Assembly: GCF_017876795.1 (NCBI RefSeq)
Contig: NZ_JAGIOR010000001.1
Coordinates: 4,924,501 to 4,988,500, forward strand
Source of the DNA: Rhizobium leguminosarum
Lineage (GTDB): Bacteria > Pseudomonadota > Alphaproteobacteria > Rhizobiales > Rhizobiaceae
Length of the DNA: 64,000 nucleotides
Reading direction: 5' to 3'
Shown in pieces: positions 33,627-44,900 of the stretch. How positions within the stretch are numbered: position 1 is the stretch's first letter; each line of letters opens with the position of its first letter. The notes beneath the pieces are model-generated. The model was not told where the DNA came from. It did no database searches and saw only the letters and a program-made list of their open reading frames with translations. Made by a program: the position numbers and the translations under genes.

Positions 33627-35840
33627 TTACGCAGCCGCCCCCATCTTCGCATAGGGATCAAACCGCCCATAAAACGTCTCACCCTTGGCAGCCATATCCT
33701 TCAGCAGCGGCGTCGGCCTGAAGTGATCTCCGTAAGCCTCCGCTAACTTCTCCGCCAGTTCCACGAAGGCCTTTGCGCCCATCCCGTCGATATAGCTCAG
33801 CGCCCCGCCGGTATAGGGCGCGAAGCCGAAGCCGAGGATCGAGCCGACGTCGGCCTCGCGCGGATCGGTGACGATGCCTTCCTCGACGGTGCGGGCGGCT
33901 TCGAGCGCGATGGTGACAAGGAAGCGTTGCTTCAGAACATTGATGTCGACGTCATCCGCTTTCTTCTGCGGGTAGAGGCTCTTCAACTCGGGCCAGAGGG
34001 ATTTTTTCGCCGGTTTCGGCGGATAGTCGTAGAAGCCCTTGGAATTCTTGCGGCCGAAGCGGCCCTCCTTTTCCACCATGCGGGAGATCAGCTCCATATG
34101 CCTGGGGTCGATCGCCTTCTCGCCGAGATCGGCGGCCGTGGCCTTGAGGATCTTCAGCGACAGGTCGATGGCGACTTCATCGTTGAGCGCCAGCGGTCCC
34201 ACCGGCATGCCGGCCATTTTGGCGGCATTCTCGATCATCGCAGGCGGCACACCCTCGATCAACATGTCGTAGCTTTCCGACATGTAGCGCAGCACGCAGC
34301 GATTGACGAAGAAGCCGCGGGTGTCGTTGACGACGATCGGCGTCTTCTTGATCGCCGCGACATAGTCGAGAGCGACGGCGAGCGCCCTGTCGCCGGTCTC
34401 CTTACCGAGGATGACCTCGGTCAGCATCATCTTTTCCACCGGCGAGAAGAAATGGATGCCGATGAAATCGGCCGGGCGCTTGGAATTCTTCGCCAGCCCG
34501 GTGATCGGCAGGGTCGAGGTATTGGAGGCGAAGATCGCGCCTTGCGGCAGCACGGCTTCCACAGCCTCGATCACCGTTTTCTTCACCTCGCGATCCTCGA
34601 ACACCGCCTCGATGACCAGATCGGCAGTGGCGAGACCGGTATAGTCGGCCGAGGGTGTGATGCGGGAAAGCAGCGCCGCCGCCTCGTCCTGCGTAAACCG
34701 TCCCTTACCGATGGAATCCTTGACTAGACCTTCGCAGACGGCCTTTCCCTTGGCAGCAGCCTCCAAGTCACGGTCGATCAGCGTCACCGGAATGCCGGCG
34801 GCGGCCGTAACATAGGCGATCGAAGCGCCCATGAAGCCGGCGCCGACGACGCCGACATGTTTCAGCTCGGTCTTCGGGTGACCGGCCGGACGGCGCGCCC
34901 CCTTGCCGAGCTCCTGCATGGAGATGAACAGAGAACGGATCATCGAGAAGGCTTCGCGGGTCTGCACCACCTCGGTGAAATAACGCTGCTCGATCTTCAG
35001 GCTGGTGTCGAACGGCACCTGCAGGCCTTCATAGACACATTTCAGGATGGCAAGCGCTGCCGGATAATTGCCCGAAGTCTCCCTGCGCAGGATGGCCGGC
35101 GCTGCCGGCCAGAGCTGGGCTGAAGCCGGCGTCCAGATGCCGCCGCCGGGCGCCTTGAAACCCTTCTCGTCCCAGGGGGCGACCGGCTTCAGGCCATCCT
35201 TGATCATCTGCTTGGCGGCGGGGATCAGCTGATCCGGCTCGACCACCTGATGCACGAGGTTCATCGCCTTGGCGCGGGAGCCGGTCAGCGATTGGCCTGT
35301 CGTCATCATCTGCAGCGCATCCTGGGCGTTCGCCAGCCGCGGCACACGCTGTGTGCCGCCGGCGCCGGGAAAGATGCCGACCTTGACCTCGGGCAGCGCG
35401 ATCTTGACGCTCTTGGCATTGGAGACGACGCGGCCGTGGCAGGCGAGCGACATTTCGAAGGCGCCGCCCATGCAGGTGCCGTTGATGGCGGAAACCCAGG
35501 GCTTGCCCGATGTTTCGAGCTTGCGGAACAGGCCGGTCATGCTGCCGACCATGTCGAAGAGTTTCTGCACGGCCGTTTGCGGGCTCTTTTCCTTCTCATC
35601 CTGGTAGAAAGTGAAGGTCGACTTGACCATCGACAGATCGGCGCCGCCGGAGAAGGTGGACTTGCCCGAGGTGATGACGACACCCTTGACGGCGGCGTCA
35701 GCGGTGGTGGCATCGATGATGGCGTCGAGCTCGGCCATCACCTCGGCGGTGAAGACGTTCATCGATTTGCCCGGCATGTCCCAGGTGACGAGAGCGATGC
35801 AGTCGGCATCGGTTTCGAGCGTGAAATTGGTGTAGGTCAT
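33627..35840 (-). CDS. Bifunctional enoyl-CoA hydratase/3-hydroxyacyl-CoA dehydrogenase (FadB/FadJ type)
   Basis: The protein has 737 residues. The N-terminal crotonase domain (about 1-190) includes [13 protein letters not shown] and [16 protein letters not shown]. The NAD-binding domain starts near 325 ([15 protein letters not shown]), and dehydrogenase C-terminal domains follow. It hydrates enoyl-CoA and oxidises the resulting 3-hydroxyacyl-CoA in beta-oxidation. ATG 35840 is the family start. It is the last gene of the leftward acyl-CoA dehydrogenase - thiolase - cupin - FadB cluster. Confidence 0.93.
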   Translation of the reverse strand: MTYTNFTLETDADCIALVTWDMPGKSMNVFTAEVMAELDAIIDATTADAAVKGVVITSGKSTFSGGADLSMVKSTFTFYQDEKEKSPQTAVQKLFDMVGSMTGLFRKLETSGKPWVSAINGTCMGGAFEMSLACHGRVVSNAKSVKIALPEVKVGIFPGAGGTQRVPRLANAQDALQMMTTGQSLTGSRAKAMNLVHQVVEPDQLIPAAKQMIKDGLKPVAPWDEKGFKAPGGGIWTPASAQLWPAAPAILRRETSGNYPAALAILKCVYEGLQVPFDTSLKIEQRYFTEVVQTREAFSMIRSLFISMQELGKGARRPAGHPKTELKHVGVVGAGFMGASIAYVTAAAGIPVTLIDRDLEAAAKGKAVCEGLVKDSIGKGRFTQDEAAALLSRITPSADYTGLATADLVIEAVFEDREVKKTVIEAVEAVLPQGAIFASNTSTLPITGLAKNSKRPADFIGIHFFSPVEKMMLTEVILGKETGDRALAVALDYVAAIKKTPIVVNDTRGFFVNRCVLRYMSESYDMLIEGVPPAMIENAAKMAGMPVGPLALNDEVAIDLSLKILKATAADLGEKAIDPRHMELISRMVEKEGRFGRKNSKGFYDYPPKPAKKSLWPELKSLYPQKKADDVDINVLKQRFLVTIALEAARTVEEGIVTDPREADVGSILGFGFAPYTGGALSYIDGMGAKAFVELAEKLAEAYGDHFRPTPLLKDMAAKGETFYGRFDPYAKMGAAA

Positions 35841-35856
35841 TGGGTTTCCTCCCCGA

Positions 35857-36240
35857 TCAGGCCGACAAATGGCTGCGCTGCGCGTCGACTGTCTTTGTCT
35901 TTTCGGTGACGACATCGCCGGTATGCTTGGTCTGCGACGGCTCGAAAAGCACGATCCAGCATTCCTCCTCCGCCACCGGATTATGCTCGACACCCCTCGG
36001 CACGACATGAAAATCGCCAGCGTTCAGGTGCACGTGCGGGCGGTCGCGATATTCGATGGTCAGTGCGCCCTTCCAGATGAGAAAAAGCTCGTCCTCGTCG
36101 CAGTGAGAATGCCAGGCGAGCTGGCCCCGGACCTTGGCGAGCTTGACGCTCTGGCCGTTGAGATCGGCGATGACGCGGGGCGACCAGTGCTCGGTGACCT
36201 CGGCATATTCGGTTTCGATCGTGCCGGTGTTGAAGCTCAT
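35857..36240 (-). CDS. Cupin-domain protein
   Basis: The 127-residue protein has a single cupin fold with the metal-binding motif [16 protein letters not shown] and a second motif around [16 protein letters not shown]. The conserved His and Glu ligands are present. It sits 2 bases after the thiolase stop and 16 before the FadB-type start, so it belongs to the same transcript. A role in the pathway (isomerase, dioxygenase or sensor) is not evident from sequence. Confidence 0.82.
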   Translation of the reverse strand: MSFNTGTIETEYAEVTEHWSPRVIADLNGQSVKLAKVRGQLAWHSHCDEDELFLIWKGALTIEYRDRPHVHLNAGDFHVVPRGVEHNPVAEEECWIVLFEPSQTKHTGDVVTEKTKTVDAQRSHLSA

Positions 36241-36242
36241 CG

Positions 36243-37451
36243 TCAGACCCTTTCGATAACCGTCGCGGTGCCCATGCCGGCGCCGATGCAGAGCGTCACC
36301 AGCGCGGTGTTGAGATCGCGGCGTTCAAGTTCGTCCAGCACCGTGCCGAGGATCATCGCGCCGGTGGCGCCGAGCGGATGGCCCATGGCGATGGCGCCGC
36401 CATTGACGTTGATCCTGTCGTGGTCGATGTCGAAGGCCTGCATATAGCGCAGCACCACGGCGGCGAAGGCCTCGTTCAGCTCGAAGAGATCGATGTCGTC
36501 AAGGCGCATGCCGGTCCGTTTCAGCAGCTTCTCGGTGACGTCGACAGGCCCGGTCAGCATCAAAGCCGGATCGGAGCCGATATTGGCGAAAGCTTTGATG
36601 CGGGCGCGCGGCTTTATGCCCATGCTCTGACCGCCGGCCTTGGAGCCGAGCAGGACGACACCGGCGCCATCGACGATGCCGGAGGAGTTGCCGGCATGAT
36701 GGACATAGTTGATGCGCTCGATCTCCGGATGGGCCTGGATGCCGACGGCCTCGAAGCCGCCCATCTCGCCGGGCATCTGGAAGGAGGGGTTAAGGGAGGC
36801 CAGCGCCTGCATGTCGGTGCCGGGGCGCATGTGCTCGTCCTTATCAAGGATCGTCAGGCCGTTCTGGTCCTTAACCGGGATGACCGACTTGTCGAACCAG
36901 CCCTGTTCCCAGGCATGGGCGGCGCGCTTCTGGCTCTCGACCGCGTAAGCGTCGACATCGGTCCTGTTGAAACCGTATTTGGTGGCGATCAGATCGGCCG
37001 AGACGCCCTGCGGCATGAAATAGGCCGGGAAATTCACCGAGGGATCCATGAACCAGGCGCCGCCCGACATGCCGAGGCCGACGCGAGACATGCTTTCGAC
37101 GCCGCCCGCGATGACGATGTCGTCGGCCCCTTGGGCAATCTTGCCGGCGCCGAAATTGACGGCATCGAGGCCGGAGGCGCAGAATCGGGAGATCTGCATG
37201 CCGGGCGCCCTCGTGGAGTAACCGGCTTCGAAGGCGGCGGCCTTGGGGATGACGGCGCCGGCATCCATGACCGGGTCGACGCAGCCCATGATGATGTCGT
37301 CGACCGTGTTGGTGTCGAGCCCGTTGCGGTCGCGGATCGCTTCCAGGGTCTTTGCCGCCAGGCGGACGGAGGGCACCTCATGCAGAGCGCCGTCCTTCTT
37401 GCCGCGGCCGCGCGGCGTACGCACGTGGTCGTAAATGAAAACCTCGGTCAT
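36243..37451 (-). CDS. Acetyl-CoA C-acyltransferase (thiolase)
   Basis: The 402-residue thiolase has the nucleophilic cysteine in [13 protein letters not shown] (about Cys90), the [15 protein letters not shown] histidine motif, and the C-terminal [12 protein letters not shown] cysteine. It cleaves 3-ketoacyl-CoA, completing beta-oxidation. Its length and all catalytic residues are normal. It is co-directional with the dehydrogenase upstream (172-base gap with a repeat) and tightly followed by the cupin gene. Confidence 0.93.
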   Translation of the reverse strand: MTEVFIYDHVRTPRGRGKKDGALHEVPSVRLAAKTLEAIRDRNGLDTNTVDDIIMGCVDPVMDAGAVIPKAAAFEAGYSTRAPGMQISRFCASGLDAVNFGAGKIAQGADDIVIAGGVESMSRVGLGMSGGAWFMDPSVNFPAYFMPQGVSADLIATKYGFNRTDVDAYAVESQKRAAHAWEQGWFDKSVIPVKDQNGLTILDKDEHMRPGTDMQALASLNPSFQMPGEMGGFEAVGIQAHPEIERINYVHHAGNSSGIVDGAGVVLLGSKAGGQSMGIKPRARIKAFANIGSDPALMLTGPVDVTEKLLKRTGMRLDDIDLFELNEAFAAVVLRYMQAFDIDHDRINVNGGAIAMGHPLGATGAMILGTVLDELERRDLNTALVTLCIGAGMGTATVIERV

Positions 37452-37593
37452 TGTCTCGTCTCCCTGGCGGCGCCGACGCGCCTTTGAAATCTACGAAGAC
37501 CAAATAGCCCTTCGTTTAAACTCAGGGCGTTCGGCGCTCGAAACGATTCACCGGATCGTTTCGTCGGCTGCGCCGACCGCTTCTCACCCCCAG

Positions 37594-37614
37594 CCCTCCC
37601 CACAAGGGGGAGGG
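37594..37614. repeat. CCCTCCCC/GGGGAGGG hairpin repeat
   Basis: Eight-base arms surround a 5-base loop, 10 bases after the acyl-CoA dehydrogenase stop. It is related to the hairpin at 14960-14988. It may reduce read-through into the thiolase gene. Confidence 0.55.
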
Positions 37615-37623
37615 AGAAATGGC

Positions 37624-39420
37624 TCAAAACGCTTCCGCAGCCAGTTCCATCATCGTGTCGGCGCCGGCTTCAATACGGGCCTTGCGCAGCGCGGTTTCCG
37701 GCATGACGCGTTCCATGAAGAAGCGGGCGGTCACCAGCTTATTTCTCAGGAAATCCTCCCGGGTTCCATCGCCGGATGCAAGGCCATCCTCGGCGGCTTT
37801 CGCCATCTTCGCCCACATATAGCCGAGGACGACGAGGCCGAAGAGGTGCATGTAATCGGTAGAGCCGGCGCCGGCATTGTCGGGCTTGGCCATGGCATTC
37901 TGCATGAACCACATGGTCGCGCCCTGGACGTCGTTCAAGCCCTTCTTCAGATGCTTGGTGAAGAAAGAGAGCTTTTCGTTATCCCGGTTCTCCTCGCAAA
38001 AATCGCCGATCTCCTTGAACAGCGCCATGGCGGCGCGGCCGCCGTTCAGGGCGAGTTTGCGGCCGACCAGATCGAGCGCCTGAATGCCGTTGGCGCCTTC
38101 ATAGATCATGGCAATGCGGGCATCGCGCACATACTGGCTCATGCCGTGTTCTTCGATATAGCCGTGGCCGCCGAAGACCTGCTGGGCCATGACCGCATGA
38201 TCGAAGCCCTTGTCGGTCATCACGCCCTTGAGGATCGGGGTGACGAGGCCGAGAATATCGTCGGCCGTCTGGCGCTCCTTCTCATCGGTGGCGCGGTGGG
38301 CGATATCGGATTTGAGCGCGGTCCACAGCAGGAAGGCCCGGCCACCCTCGTTGAAAGCGCGGATGGTCATCAGCGTTCGACGAATATCGGGATGAACGAT
38401 GATCGGATCGGCCTTCTTATCAGGCGCCTTGGGGCCGGACAGCGAGCGACCCTGGATACGGTCGCGGGCGTAATTGGCGGCGTTCTGATAGGCGATCTCG
38501 GAAATGGCGATGCCCTGCAGGCCGACCATCAGACGGGCCTCGTTCATCATCACGAACATGGCGTTGAGGCCGCGGTTTTCGGCACCGATCAGAAAACCCG
38601 TCGCCTCGTCGTAATTCATGACGCAGGTGGCATTGCCGTGAATGCCCATCTTGTGCTCGATCGCGCCGCAGGAGACAGCGTTGCGGGCGCCGAGGGCGCC
38701 GTCCTTGCCGACGAGGAATTTCGGAACGATGAACAGCGAGATGCCCTTGGTGCCCTCGGGCGCGCCTTCGATGCGGGCAAGCACCAGGTGGACGACATTG
38801 TCGGCGAGATCGTGCTCACCGGCGGAAATGAAGATCTTCTGGCCGGATATCTTGTAGCTGCCATCGGCCTGCGGCACCGCCTTGGTGCGCAGCATGCCGA
38901 GATCGGTGCCGCAATGCGGCTCGGTGAGGTTCATGGTGCCAGTCCAGGAGCCGTCCACCATCTTCGGCAGATAGGTGCTCTTCTGCTCGGCCGAACCATG
39001 GACGAGGATCGCGGCGATCGCGCCCTGCGTCAGGCCCGGATACATCATCAGCGACATGTTGGCGGCGGAGGTATATTCGCCGACTGCGCAATGCAGCGTA
39101 TAGGGAAGCCCCTGCCCCCCGAATTCCTCCGGCACGGCAAGGCCGATCCAGCCGCCTTCGCGATAGGCCTTGTAAGCCTCCTTGAAGCCCTTCGGCGTCG
39201 AGACGCTGGCATCGTCGTGGCGATGGCAGCCTTCCTGATCGCCGGAATAATTCACCGGGAAGAGAGCCTCCTCGGCAACCTTTCCAGCCTCGCCGAGGAT
39301 CGCCTCGATCATGTCAGGCGTCGTATCGGCAAAACCCGGCAGATTTTTGTAGCGCTCGAGGCCCAGCACGTCGTTCAGAACGAAGAGCGTATCGTTCACC
39401 GGGGCCTTGTAGACTGGCAT
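37624..39420 (-). CDS. Acyl-CoA dehydrogenase (long form)
   Basis: This 598-residue FAD enzyme introduces the alpha-beta double bond in acyl-CoA. It has N-terminal, middle beta (MNLTEPHCGTDLGML) and C-terminal helical domains (FGGHGYIEEHG, MIYEGANGIQALDLVG), plus a C-terminal extension typical of the 590-600 residue subgroup. GGAGGAAA precedes ATG 39420. It is the first gene of the cluster, with a 22-bp palindrome 64-85 bases upstream. Confidence 0.93.
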   Translation of the reverse strand: MPVYKAPVNDTLFVLNDVLGLERYKNLPGFADTTPDMIEAILGEAGKVAEEALFPVNYSGDQEGCHRHDDASVSTPKGFKEAYKAYREGGWIGLAVPEEFGGQGLPYTLHCAVGEYTSAANMSLMMYPGLTQGAIAAILVHGSAEQKSTYLPKMVDGSWTGTMNLTEPHCGTDLGMLRTKAVPQADGSYKISGQKIFISAGEHDLADNVVHLVLARIEGAPEGTKGISLFIVPKFLVGKDGALGARNAVSCGAIEHKMGIHGNATCVMNYDEATGFLIGAENRGLNAMFVMMNEARLMVGLQGIAISEIAYQNAANYARDRIQGRSLSGPKAPDKKADPIIVHPDIRRTLMTIRAFNEGGRAFLLWTALKSDIAHRATDEKERQTADDILGLVTPILKGVMTDKGFDHAVMAQQVFGGHGYIEEHGMSQYVRDARIAMIYEGANGIQALDLVGRKLALNGGRAAMALFKEIGDFCEENRDNEKLSFFTKHLKKGLNDVQGATMWFMQNAMAKPDNAGAGSTDYMHLFGLVVLGYMWAKMAKAAEDGLASGDGTREDFLRNKLVTARFFMERVMPETALRKARIEAGADTMMELAAEAF

Positions 39421-39483
39421 CTCTGGATTTCCTCCCATTCGACTGCCGGGTCGTGCCGGCCTCGGGCACTGTCTTACAAAATA

Positions 39484-39505
39484 TTGACGTTTGCGTAAAC
39501 GTCAA
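39484..39505. promoter_or_regulatory. 22-bp palindrome, LiuR-like operator candidate
   Basis: TTGACGTTT (39484-39492) and AAACGTCAA (39497-39505) are perfect 9-bp arms with a 4-base spacer. The site is upstream of the acyl-CoA dehydrogenase gene. The ACGT-containing pattern resembles binding sites of the MerR-type regulator LiuR of branched-chain acyl-CoA degradation; that match is from memory. No such regulator is in this window. Confidence 0.6.
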
Positions 39506-39677
39506 ATTCTGCCGCTTCGCTGCCTTTCATGAAAAATTTGTGATGACGGGTCTGCGGGCAATGAAGCGCCCGAAAGGCACGAGACGTCATCTCCCTTCCT
39601 TGTCCATCGTGGAACGGCGTATAAACGCAAGCGTCTTTCAATCCGCAATTCGGGAATGCCAGGGGAGGATGGTCGGG

Positions 39678-40385
39678 ATGATCAGTTTCGAGGCGATAAG
39701 GCAGCGTGCGGAGCAGCGGAAGGGCGGAGCCGCCGCTTTGCAGGCCTTGCTGGAGAAGCATCGGCCGGATCACAACCGGCTGCGCACCATGCCCGACGAC
39801 CGCATCCTCGCAGACATGACCCGGCGCATCTTCTACAGCGGCTTCGTCCAGAAGGTGATCGATGCGAAGTGGCCGGGTTTCGAGGCGGCGTTTTCCGGTT
39901 TCGAGGCGGCGATGCTGAATATCGCGCCCGACGATTATTGGCATGACCTGACCTCGGACGAACGGATCATCCGCAACGGTGCGAAGATCATGTCGGTTCG
40001 CGCCAATGCCGCCTTCATCCGCGAACTGGCACGGGAACACGGCAGCGCCGGCGTCTTCTTGGCCGACTGGCCGCGGGAGGACCAGATCGGCCTTCTCGAC
40101 CTGTTGGGCAAACGCGGCAGCCGGCTCGGCGGCATGACCGGGCAATATTTCCTGCGGGGCATCGGCCGTGACAGCTTCGTCACCACGATCGACGTGCTCG
40201 CCTGCCTGAGATCGGCCGGTGTGCCGCTCTCCTCCTCCGGCACGGCGAAGAAGGACCAGCCGCTGATCCAGCAGGCCTTCAACGACTGGGCGGAGGAGAC
40301 TGGCCTTTCCTTCATCCACCTGTCGCGCATCAGCGCCTATTCGATCGATGCGGCGCACCCGCACGGAAATTCGCACGGGCAGTAG
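39678..40385 (+). CDS. DNA-3-methyladenine glycosylase I family protein
   Basis: The protein has 235 residues from ATG 39678, with AGGGGAGG nine bases upstream; ATG 39669 touches that site. Segments FYSGFVQKVIDAKWPGFEAAF and DERIIRNGAKIMSVRANAAF match the Tag-type HhH-GPD fold, which removes 3-methyladenine from alkylated DNA. It is divergent from the acyl-CoA dehydrogenase gene and shares its regulatory spacer. Confidence 0.8.
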   Translation: MISFEAIRQRAEQRKGGAAALQALLEKHRPDHNRLRTMPDDRILADMTRRIFYSGFVQKVIDAKWPGFEAAFSGFEAAMLNIAPDDYWHDLTSDERIIRNGAKIMSVRANAAFIRELAREHGSAGVFLADWPREDQIGLLDLLGKRGSRLGGMTGQYFLRGIGRDSFVTTIDVLACLRSAGVPLSSSGTAKKDQPLIQQAFNDWAEETGLSFIHLSRISAYSIDAAHPHGNSHGQ

Positions 40386-40439
40386 CGCAGGCCGCTCGGA
40401 CTTCCTACGTCTTCCGGACGATCCATCAAGGAGGATATC

Positions 40440-41141
40440 ATGACCGACTTTCCCTATGAGAGCGCCCTCATCGTCGGCGCGGGCTCCGGCATCAGCGCTT
40501 CGCTTGCCCGGCAATTGTCGGCGGTCGGCGTCAAGGTCGGGCTTGCCGCCCGCAATGTCGAAAAGCTCCAGCTGCTCATCGAGCAGACCGGCGCCAGCGC
40601 CTTTACCGCCGACGTCTCGCAGCCGGCAAGCGTTGCAGCGCTGTTCGAAGAGGCTGCCGGCGCGATCGGCGGACCTGACGTGGTGATCTTCAACGCCGGC
40701 GCCCGCCTGCGCGGGCCGCTGGCCGAACTCGATCCCGCCGATGTCGAAAAGGCGATCGCGACCACCGCTTTCGGCGGTTTTCTGGTGGCGCAGCAGGCGG
40801 CGCAGCGGATGATCCCGCGCGGCAGCGGTGCCATCCTGTTCACCGGCGCTTCGGCGAGCGTGAAGGGCTATGCGCAATCGGCCCCCTTCGCAATGGGCAA
40901 GTTTGCGCTGCGCGGCCTTGCCCAGAGTGCGGCCCGCGAACTCGGGCCAATGGGCATCCATGTCGCGCATTTCGTCATCGACGGCGCGGTGCGCTCGCAT
41001 ATGCGGCCGGACCAGGCGGAGAAGCCGGATGCCACGCTCTCGCCGGACGCGATCGCCCAGACTTATATCGACGTGCTTCGCCAGCACCGCAGCGCATGGT
41101 CGCTGGAGGTGGAAGTCCGGCCCTGGACGGAGAATTTCTGA
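40440..41141 (+). CDS. SDR-family protein lacking the catalytic tyrosine
   Basis: The 233-residue Rossmann protein has GAGSGISASLARQL at the N-terminus and NAGARLRGPL in the middle. The active-site Ser remains (GASASVKGY), but the Tyr-x3-Lys motif reads FAMGK, with Phe in place of Tyr. Classical SDR chemistry is therefore doubtful, and it may act on a different reaction or only bind a ligand. AAGGAGG at 40430-40436 precedes the ATG. The VOC gene follows 82 bases later and may be co-transcribed. Confidence 0.82.
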   Translation: MTDFPYESALIVGAGSGISASLARQLSAVGVKVGLAARNVEKLQLLIEQTGASAFTADVSQPASVAALFEEAAGAIGGPDVVIFNAGARLRGPLAELDPADVEKAIATTAFGGFLVAQQAAQRMIPRGSGAILFTGASASVKGYAQSAPFAMGKFALRGLAQSAARELGPMGIHVAHFVIDGAVRSHMRPDQAEKPDATLSPDAIAQTYIDVLRQHRSAWSLEVEVRPWTENF

Positions 41142-41223
41142 ACTGCCGTCGACGGAGAAGGCAGCTTTCGCGGCGACGGTGAACAGACTATGTTTCGCCG
41201 TCGGAACTGAGGAGAGCACACCG

Positions 41224-41589
41224 ATGCCGCGCCTGGACCATGTCACCATCGATACCCGCGACGCCCCTCTTATGATCGGCTTCCTCAAAACCGTGCTCGG
41301 CGTCGAGGAAGGCTACCGGCCACCCTTCGACTCGCCCGGCCACTGGCTCTATCTGGACGAACGCCCGGTCATCCATCTCAGCCTGACATCGCGCAGCACC
41401 GATTTTCCGCCCGGCATCTTCAATCATGTCGCCTTCAGCCTCTATGAATTCGGCCCGGCGCTGGAGCGCATCAAGGCGGGCGGCTATCGCTACGAATATT
41501 ACTATATTCCCGACACCGATCTCGGCCAGGTCTTCATCTATGGCCCCGAAGGCGTGAAGATCGAGCTGCAGTATAAGCGACCAATCTAA
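41224..41589 (+). CDS. VOC-superfamily (glyoxalase-like) protein
   Basis: The protein has 121 residues from ATG 41224, with GAGGAG 9 bases upstream. Two beta-alpha-beta-beta-beta modules are visible (LDHVTIDTRDAPLMIGFL ... and FNHVAFSLYEFG ...), with metal-ligand-type His6, His near 44 and Glu near the end. The family covers glyoxalases, dioxygenases and resistance proteins; the substrate is unknown. Confidence 0.82.
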   Translation: MPRLDHVTIDTRDAPLMIGFLKTVLGVEEGYRPPFDSPGHWLYLDERPVIHLSLTSRSTDFPPGIFNHVAFSLYEFGPALERIKAGGYRYEYYYIPDTDLGQVFIYGPEGVKIELQYKRPI

Positions 41590-41918
41590 GCGCCCCGCCG
41601 CCATTCGATGTGGCGAGTTCAGCGGCAATTGCCGCCTAAAATGGCGTTTGGAACACAAACGTTAAAAAACTCTCATCGACATTAACGGCTTGTTTACCAC
41701 GTTTCGTGAAAGGTGCGGATTGAGCAGTAGCAATCCGCATTCCTTCCCCAGTCTCGCGTTTTCCAAGGATGCCGCTACATCGTCCAGCTTGAGGAAAGTC
41801 TAATTGACTAACCTCTTATGAATGATGCGCTCAGGCCCGCGTGAAGACGCTGGCCACAGACGGAAAAGCCACGGATCGAGCTCTGACGAGGGGTCGAGCA
41901 GTCGAAGCGAGCAAGAAG
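41590..41918. other. Intergenic region upstream of podJ
   Basis: About 330 bases without a gene. An A/T-rich segment at 41650-41720 contains TTAACGGCTTGTTTAC, one base from the TTAA-N7-TTAA pattern bound by CtrA in alphaproteobacteria. No clear -35/-10 pair was found. Confidence 0.35.
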
Positions 41919-44900
41919 ATGAACGGATCGCGATCAAATCCTTCCCGACAGTCCGACAGGACCTCGCTCGATGCGCTGAATCGCACGATCGAAGGGCTAG
42001 AGGCACGCATCGAAGGGCTGATGGGCAGTGGGCGCGAACAGCGGCCGCGCACGGCAACGGCCGAGCGCGAAGCCTACCCGGCCTCCAATGCTCCGCGCCC
42101 CGCAAGGGCGCCGCTCGAGCCGCGGCCGGATCCGCTTTCCGAAATCCGCCAGCGCCAGCGCGCGCTTGAGGCGGGCCGCGAGCGACCCTACACACGCGAG
42201 CCGGCCCCGCAGTTGCGCGAACCCCTGCAGCGCGCCGCCGCACCACAACCGGCACCCGCCTTCCGCGCCGGCGACGACACGATGACCGAGATCGCCCAGG
42301 CGCTCGTCAATCTCAGGCATGACCTGAAGCGCGATATTTCCGAGGGCGTCACCCGCGAGATGAACGCGCTGCGCGCCGAACTGCGCGAGATCAAGGCGAA
42401 TGCCGGCGATGGCGGTTTCGCCGATGATATGCGCGCCGATATGGGCCGGCTTGCGCAGAGCATCACTCAGCTGACCGGCCGCTCGAGCGGTCCGGAGGCG
42501 ACCGGCCTGCGCGAGGATTTCGAAGAGCTGCGATCGCTGATGGACGGGCTGGCGCGCGAGGATTCGCTGCGCCATATGGAAAACCGCTGGGACGGCTTCG
42601 AGAGCCGGCTTGCGGCGCTCGATACCGAGGGGCTGCAGGAAGAGCTGGTTTCGCTCGCCTACCGGCTCGACGACATCAAGCGCCATATCGGCGGCATGGG
42701 CGAAAGCCCGGCGGTCCGGGCGCTGGAGGACAAGCTCATCGCCATCGCCACGGCGATGGAGCAGTTCGGCAACATGATCCAGCCGCACGACCGGATCATG
42801 TCAGAACAGTTCGCCGCCATGGACACGCGGCTTGACGAGATCAGCCGGGCGATCGCGGCAAGCGGGCGCGCGGCTGCCACCAACGATCCGGCGCTGATGC
42901 AGCGGCTGGAAGGCCGGCTTTCGGCGCTGGCCGATCAGATCGACCTGATGAGCCATGATGCGGCCAACCGCGCAACGCCTGATGACGAGCTGGCGATGCG
43001 GCTGGAGGCGCTGACATCTCGCGTCGAGGAACTGACGAAGGCGGAAGCGACGTCACGGCTCGACGAACGGCTGGAACATCTTTCCTATCTCCTGGAGCGC
43101 ACGCACACGACGGCGCAGCCCGACCTCACCGGCGCGCTTTCCGACATTTCCCGCAAGATCGACGCGCTTGAGAACGGCGCGGTCAACGACGTGCTGGCGC
43201 AGCGGCTCGACGGTCTCGCCCGGCGCATCGACGAGATGGCAGACCTGCAGCCGGCCCCGGTCGCCGCGGTCGACGACGGTGCCTTCCGGCGTCTCGAAGG
43301 GCGGCTGAGCGACATCGCCGCCCGGCTGGAAGAGAGCACATCGGCAGCGCCGACCGATCCACATGCGCTGAAGAACCTCGAAGACCAGATCGCCAATCTT
43401 TCGGCGCTGATGAACACGCCGCGCGAAAGCGCCGCGATCCCCGCCGAATTCGACCGGCGGATGGGCGCGATCGAAGACTATATGGCGACGAGCGACGAAT
43501 ATATCATCGAGGCGGCACGCCAGGCGGCAGAAGCCGTCGTCGACGCCTATTCGCGCCATGGCGGCCCGCAGGGCGCCGTGCCCGCTGCCGACATGTCGGC
43601 GCTGACGGCGCTGGCCGAGGATCTGCGTCACCTCGAGGATATCAGCCGCGACAGCGAGGAGCGCACGCACAAGACGTTCAAGGCGCTGCACGAGACGCTG
43701 GTGCATATTGCCGACCGCCTCGACGGCATGGAAGAGCGTGGTGGGCGGGTGAGTGCCCAGATGCCGGTGGCCGATGTCGATTTCGATGTCGATCCCTACG
43801 CGCTGATGGTGGCCGAGGCCGAGATGGACAGGACGCCGGCCGCTGCCCTCACAGCAAAGGCCTCTCCTGTCATCCGCACGGCCGAGGTTGCAGCCGAACC
43901 TGTCGCCCCGGCGCAGGCCAATGCCATGAGCGGAACGAGCGCGATCGCCATCGAAGCCGCGACCAGGACGCAGGAGGCCGCGACGCACGCGCCGGCCAAG
44001 GCCAGCCTGCTTGCCAGCCTTGGCAAGCGGCTGCTGCCCGGCAAAAAAGCCGAGAGCCGGGCAACCGAACGCCCGATGATCGACCCCGCGCCATCGATCG
44101 ATCCGACCGACGTGGTGCCGACGGATGCGGCAAACGAACTGCTCGAGCCGGGCTCGGGCGTACCCGACGTGAAGAAGATCCTTGAACGGGTCCGCGCCAG
44201 CCAGAGTGCTGCACGCGGCAAACCTGCCGCCGAAACCGATCGCGCCGATTATATCGCCGCCGCGCGTCGTGCGGCGCAGGCAGCCGCGATGGAAGTGGAC
44301 GCCAATCCGAAACAGGCAGCCGTCAAGGCCGAGAAGAAGGGCGCAAGCGTCGACAAGGCCGGCAAGACCGATAAGTCTGACAAGACGGGCAAGACCAGCG
44401 CCTTTTCGCGCTACCGCCGGCCGATCCTGCTGGCCGTCGGCGCCGTTCTGCTGGCGATCATGGCCTTTCCGCTTGCCCGAACACTGACGAGCGGCGAGAG
44501 CGCCCCGCAGGCGCCAGCCGAAGTCTCGGCGCTGACCGGTGCGACGGAAAATCCGCCGCCGGTCTTGCCAGAACCAACACCCGCCCAGCCGGACACCGGC
44601 GCGGCAGAAACGGCCGCTCCCACAGCGCAGACGACGCCCCCCGCCGCCGAACAGGCTGCGCCGGAAGCAACCCCGCCGGTTGCCGGCGATCATCTGACCG
44701 ACGCCGCGCCGCTCGACGGTGAAGGAGCCGCGACGTTTGCGCCAGCCGCCCCATCCGGCGCGGCGCAGGAGACATCGGGCTTCGTTGCGAACACGCCGGC
44801 GGCGGCATCCGCACCACAGTCCGCCATCACCATTCCTGATACCGTCCAGCCGAAATCGCTTGCCGATGCGGCGCGCAGCGGCGATGTGCTGGCGCTGTTT

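Noticed and set aside
39474..41288. 604-residue frame antisense to the glycosylase, SDR and VOC genes
   Set aside because: It crosses several real genes and an operator and has no recognisable domain.
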